From: JALXCG01 sp026991065 [NCBI: Gemmatimonadota bacterium]
GTDB taxonomy: Bacteria > GCA-2686955
Direction of reading: 5' to 3'
Assembly (NCBI GenBank): GCA_026991065.1
Contig: JALXCG010000101.1
Span: forward strand, 1-8,324
Length of the DNA stretch: 8,324 bases
In this document: positions 5,406 through 8,324 of the stretch, one piece after another
How positions within the stretch are numbered: the stretch's first letter is position 1
Layout: the number at the start of each line of letters is the position of its first letter
Translations under genes and position numbers: made by a program
Notes under the pieces: generated by a model
Database searches by the model: none
What the model saw: only the letters and a program-made list of their open reading frames with translations
What the model was told of the DNA's origin: nothing

Positions 5406-7811
5406 ATGCGTAGCCATTTTGGCCTTGCGCTCATCTTGGGGGTTGCCGCGGGCACGGCCCAAGCGGCGGATCACCTTTTGATCACCGAGTTCGTGGTCAC
5501 ACCGACAGCCGGTGAGTTCATTGAAATCTACAACCCGACCGCGGCGGCGATCGACCTGAGCAACTACTACCTGTCCGACGATGTCGCCCACAACGACAAC
5601 GACTATGCCCATCTGGTCGACGGCACGGCCAGTGTCTACAGCAGCGATTTCATTGCCCGTTTCCCGGCCGGCGCCAGCATCGCCGCGGGTGAGTTCGCGG
5701 TCATCTCAATGACCGATGACACGCTTTTCACCAACGAGTACGGGTCCGTTCCGGACTACGAGATCAACGATGACAGCGGCGGCACCGATGGCGTGCCCGA
5801 CATGGTCGATCCCGGCGGTCTGATCGGCTCCAGCGCCGGGCTCACCAACTCCGGCGAGATGATCGTTCTCTTCTACTGGGACGGTGCCAGCGACCTGGTA
5901 CAGGATGTGGACTATGTGGTATGGGGCGACCGCGCGGAAGGGATCGACAAGACCGGTCTCGCCATCGACGGTCCGGACGCCGACACCCTGGCCACCACCT
6001 ATCTCGCCGACACTCCGATCGCCAACCAGACCTCGGTGGCGGTAAACGGCGGCAGCGGCCAGCCGCATGACTTCGGTTTCTCCGCCGCTCGCGCTTTCCC
6101 CTTCGACGAGGTAGCAGAGATCACCACGGGCGGCAACGGCCTTACCGGCAACGATGAGACCTCCGAAGAACTCTCTCTCGCCGGCAACTGGAACGTGCAC
6201 GCGGCGCCGAGCCCGGGCTACGTCAACGTCGATGCGCCGCCGAGCATCTCCAGCCTCGCCTACTCACCCTGCATTCCGCAGGCGGGTGAAGCGGTGACGG
6301 TGAGCGCGGATGTCGTTGATGACAACCTCAACACGGTTTCTCTGCTGACCTCCCTGGACGGTGGCGCGACCTTCGATACGACCGCCATGGTCAACACCGT
6401 CGGCGACACCTATGAAGCACAAACCGCGGCTTTCCCCGCGGGCTTCACGGTCACCTTCAAGGTTTACGCGACCGATACCGGCGGCAATGACGCCGACACC
6501 TGGTTGGGCAACTATGTGGTCGAAACCATGACCAGCATCAGCGCCATCCAGAGCGACACCACCACCGGCGGCGCCTCCAACTACGACGGCACCGCGGTGA
6601 ATGTCGAAGGCTATGTGACCACCGCCTCGAATTCGCTCTCCTCCAGTTACTTCTACATCTCCCAGAGCGCCACGGCCGCGGCTTGGGAAGGGATCAAGGT
6701 CTTTGCGCCCTCCGGCCCGGCGGTTGTCGCCGAGGGCGATTGGGTGCAGATCGGCGGCCGCGTCGATGAGTACTACGGCGAGACCGAGATCGTCGCCGCG
6801 GACGATATCGACGGCCTGCACGACTGTGTCATGGTGGTCAGTTCCGACGCCACCGACATCAAGCCGCTGATTCGCACCACCGGCGTTCTCGCCGATGAGG
6901 CCTATGAAGGAGTCCTGGTCACCGCCAACGACGCCACCGCCGCGGATACGATGAATACGTACGGCGAGTGGATGCTGGATGACGGTACCGGTGCTCTGCT
7001 GGTCCGCAACGCCGCCGGCTACTCCTATGTCCCCCAGATCGGCGATGCGGCGGATGTGACCGGCGTGATCGGTTACGCCTACGGTTCGTTCGGCCTGCAA
7101 CCGCGCGATGACAGCGACTTCGACGAACTCGCGTTCAATATCCAGTTGGTCCAGTACGACAATGTCGTCGGCCCCGGCGATACCTACGATGAGTATGTGA
7201 CGCTGACCAACGGCACCACTTCGCTGGTCCATTTCGACGCCGTCGATCTGGAGTATGTGGGTCCGCCCACCGGCTCGGCTCCGCTCTTCTCGGGCAACGC
7301 CAACTTCCCGGCCGGCATGACCTACTCCACCACGGCCTCGCTGCCGATTCCGGCGATTCCGCCGGCGACCTTTGCCACCACGACTGTGGTCTCCGACGGC
7401 GGCACCCCGATCGCCTCCGACGGCGCCACGGTGGAGGCGATGCCGACCGATGCCGACGTGACGGTTCCGACCCATGGCGCGGGCACCCCGGCGCGCAAGA
7501 TCACCGGTGGCGGCACGGTAACGTGGAACATCTCGGTAACCAACACCAGCAGCAGTTCCCAGGAGCTGACCAATCTGACCGCTCATGTCGAACGCTGGAG
7601 CCACGCCGCGGCAGCCTGGGTACCGGTTGAGGACGTCTCTGTCTTCTACGGCAACCAGGTTTTGGCCCCGGGTGGCTCCGCCTCTTACAACGCCTCGGTT
7701 ACCCTGGACGCCGCTGCGTTCGGTGGCCGCTACCGCGTGCAGCATGAGGCCACTTTCACCTCCGGCATCGATTCCCAGGTGCCGACTTTCATCTTCCGCA
7801 ACGATTCCTGA
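5406..7811 (+). CDS. Exported multidomain protein with N-terminal lamin-tail-like domain
   Basis: This is an 801-residue secreted protein. A signal peptide occupies about 1-20 (cleavage near AQA). Residues 23-59 (LLITEFV, GEFIEIYNPT, IDLSNYYLSD) match the opening of lamin-tail (LTD) domains, which seems to extend to about 275 with a long insertion. Residues 277-371 (PPSISSLAYSP..., SLDGGATF..., VTFKVYATDTGG) read as an Ig-like beta-sandwich. Residues 377-575 (SAIQSD, AVNVEGYVTT, WVQIGGRVDEYYG, DDGTGALLVRN, DVTGVIGYAYGSFGLQPR) look like one or two OB-fold domains of the kind found in extracellular nuclease-associated proteins. Residues 576-801 are further beta-rich repeats heavy in Thr/Ser/Ala. 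There are only two cysteines (C289, C474). I see no nuclease or protease active site, no S-layer, LPXTG or membrane anchor, and no convincing type IX tail. The ATG at 5406 has GGAGG (5396-5400) upstream. A role as an extracellular or cell-surface binding protein is inference. Confidence 0.75.
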   Translation: MRSHFGLALILGVAAGTAQAADHLLITEFVVTPTAGEFIEIYNPTAAAIDLSNYYLSDDVAHNDNDYAHLVDGTASVYSSDFIARFPAGASIAAGEFAVISMTDDTLFTNEYGSVPDYEINDDSGGTDGVPDMVDPGGLIGSSAGLTNSGEMIVLFYWDGASDLVQDVDYVVWGDRAEGIDKTGLAIDGPDADTLATTYLADTPIANQTSVAVNGGSGQPHDFGFSAARAFPFDEVAEITTGGNGLTGNDETSEELSLAGNWNVHAAPSPGYVNVDAPPSISSLAYSPCIPQAGEAVTVSADVVDDNLNTVSLLTSLDGGATFDTTAMVNTVGDTYEAQTAAFPAGFTVTFKVYATDTGGNDADTWLGNYVVETMTSISAIQSDTTTGGASNYDGTAVNVEGYVTTASNSLSSSYFYISQSATAAAWEGIKVFAPSGPAVVAEGDWVQIGGRVDEYYGETEIVAADDIDGLHDCVMVVSSDATDIKPLIRTTGVLADEAYEGVLVTANDATAADTMNTYGEWMLDDGTGALLVRNAAGYSYVPQIGDAADVTGVIGYAYGSFGLQPRDDSDFDELAFNIQLVQYDNVVGPGDTYDEYVTLTNGTTSLVHFDAVDLEYVGPPTGSAPLFSGNANFPAGMTYSTTASLPIPAIPPATFATTTVVSDGGTPIASDGATVEAMPTDADVTVPTHGAGTPARKITGGGTVTWNISVTNTSSSSQELTNLTAHVERWSHAAAAWVPVEDVSVFYGNQVLAPGGSASYNASVTLDAAAFGGRYRVQHEATFTSGIDSQVPTFIFRNDS

Positions 7812-7819
7812 TCGCTGAA

Positions 7820-7849
7820 GCTTTCGGCGCCGAACTCGACGCCGAAAGC
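7820..7849 (+). terminator. Stem-loop just after the lamin-tail gene
   Basis: GCTTTCGGCG (7820-7829) pairs perfectly over ten bases with CGCCGAAAGC (7840-7849) around a ten-base loop. It begins eight bases after the stop codon. There is no T-run after it (AACCCACGG follows), so it may act as a 3'-end stabiliser or as part of a tandem terminator with the next hairpin. Confidence 0.5.
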
Positions 7850-7867
7850 AACCCACGGAAGTACCCC

Positions 7868-7899
7868 ATCACCCCGGCCGCGGCAGCGGTCGGGGTGAT
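7868..7899 (+). terminator. Second, 14-bp stem-loop before the aminotransferase gene
   Basis: The arm 7868-7881 (ATCACCCCGGCCGC) pairs with 7886-7899 (GCGGTCGGGGTGAT) with a single G-U wobble and a four-base loop GGCA. It is very stable. The following bases TGCGTATTCG are a poor T-tract. It lies between the lamin-tail gene and the ribosome site of the next gene, so it is either a terminator of the former or a leader structure of the latter. Confidence 0.6.
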
Positions 7900-7921
7900 T
7901 GCGTATTCGAGGAGAATCCCG

Positions 7922-8324
7922 ATGAATCCCCTGCGGGCCCACTGGTGCCTGGATCCGGCCATCCGCTTTCTGAATCATGGCTCGTTCGGGGCGACGCCCC
8001 GCTCGATCCTTGATGCTTTTCTGCATCTGCAGCAAACGCTGGAGAGAGAGCCGGTGCGTTTTTTCTTGGAGGAGTACGCGCCGCGGCTGGATCGGGCCCG
8101 CGGGGCACTCTCCGCCTTTGTCGGCGCCAGGGCGGAAAACCTGGTTTTCGTCAACAACGCGACCACGGCGGTGAACAGTGTGCTGCGTTCGATCGCATGG
8201 CAGCCGGGCGATGAGTTTCTCACCACTGATCATGCCTATGGCGCCTGCCGCAATGTGCTGGAGTGGGTAGCGGAGCGCCATGGCGGACGGGTGATTCGCG
8301 CCCCGCTTCCGTTCCCGCTGAGTG
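7922..8324 (+). CDS. Class V PLP aminotransferase, isopenicillin-N-epimerase-like (3' partial)
   Basis: The frame opens at ATG 7922 behind GAGGAG (7909-7914) and is still open at the window end, giving 134 residues. The N-terminal part matches the isopenicillin-N-epimerase-like branch of fold-type I, class V aminotransferases: FLNHGSFGATP (17-26), the REPVRFF segment (42-48), the cofactor-phosphate-binding stretch NNATTAVN (78-85), and TTDHAYGACRNVLEW (101-115). The PLP-binding lysine would lie downstream, outside the window. Members include amino-acid epimerases, cysteine desulfurase-like enzymes and other C-S or racemisation enzymes, so the substrate cannot be set. There is no sign of a beta-lactam cluster here, so epimerisation of isopenicillin N is not implied. 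Two strong hairpins separate it from the preceding gene, so it is probably its own transcription unit, although no clear promoter is seen in the 110-base gap. Confidence 0.8.
   Translation, partial: MNPLRAHWCLDPAIRFLNHGSFGATPRSILDAFLHLQQTLEREPVRFFLEEYAPRLDRARGALSAFVGARAENLVFVNNATTAVNSVLRSIAWQPGDEFLTTDHAYGACRNVLEWVAERHGGRVIRAPLPFPLS

Noticed and set aside
6264-7856. A 530-residue open frame on the - strand opposite the lamin-tail gene
   Set aside because: The product is Gly/Arg/His-rich without known motifs and mirrors the GC-rich third positions of the + strand gene, which has a signal peptide, domain matches and a good ribosome site. It is a shadow frame.

Overview
The window comes from a GC-rich Gram-negative bacterium. 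A lipobox lipoprotein, several Sec-type signal peptides and periplasmic copper-enzyme assembly genes all point to a diderm cell able to respire nitrous oxide. The phylum cannot be read from the sequence. The mix of a clade II-like nos module with matrixin and lamin-tail secreted proteins would suit an environmental, perhaps uncultured, lineage; that placement is a guess.

Region 1 (1-3848, + strand) is the downstream part of a nitrous oxide reductase (nos) operon in the order nosG (5' end cut off by the window edge), nosH, nosF, nosL, nosY. The genes are nearly continuous: nosG/nosH and nosL/nosY share ATGA stop/start overlaps, nosF starts just after nosH, and nosL starts inside the end of nosF. 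NosG and NosH are NapG/NapH-like iron-sulfur proteins thought to carry quinol-derived electrons towards the periplasm. NosF (ATPase) and NosY (permease) form the ABC transporter needed to mature the copper centres of NosZ. NosL is the outward-facing copper-binding lipoprotein. nosZ itself, nosD and any cytochromes would lie upstream, outside the window.

Region 2 (3849-3927) is a short convergent gap with a strong GC-rich stem-loop, probably a shared terminator.

Region 3 (3928-5047, - strand) is a two-gene operon for small secreted proteins: an uncharacterised exported protein, then a minimal matrixin-type zinc metalloprotease. A textbook intrinsic terminator sits immediately before the first gene, between any upstream promoter and its ribosome-binding site. 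This suggests conditional read-through (attenuation) and is the most unexpected regulatory structure in the window.

Region 4 (5048-5405) is a divergent intergenic region. It holds that terminator and, on the + strand, a -10-like box followed by a perfect 8-bp inverted repeat in the predicted 5' leader of the next gene.

Region 5 (5406-7811, + strand) encodes an 801-residue exported multidomain protein: an N-terminal lamin-tail-like domain, an Ig-like region, an OB-fold-like central region and a C-terminal beta-rich part. It has no catalytic motif or anchoring signal that I recognise.

Region 6 (7812-8324) holds two consecutive stem-loops, then the start of a PLP-dependent class V aminotransferase of the isopenicillin-N-epimerase-like type, cut by the window end. 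No tRNA, rRNA, CRISPR array, insertion sequence or transposase was seen.
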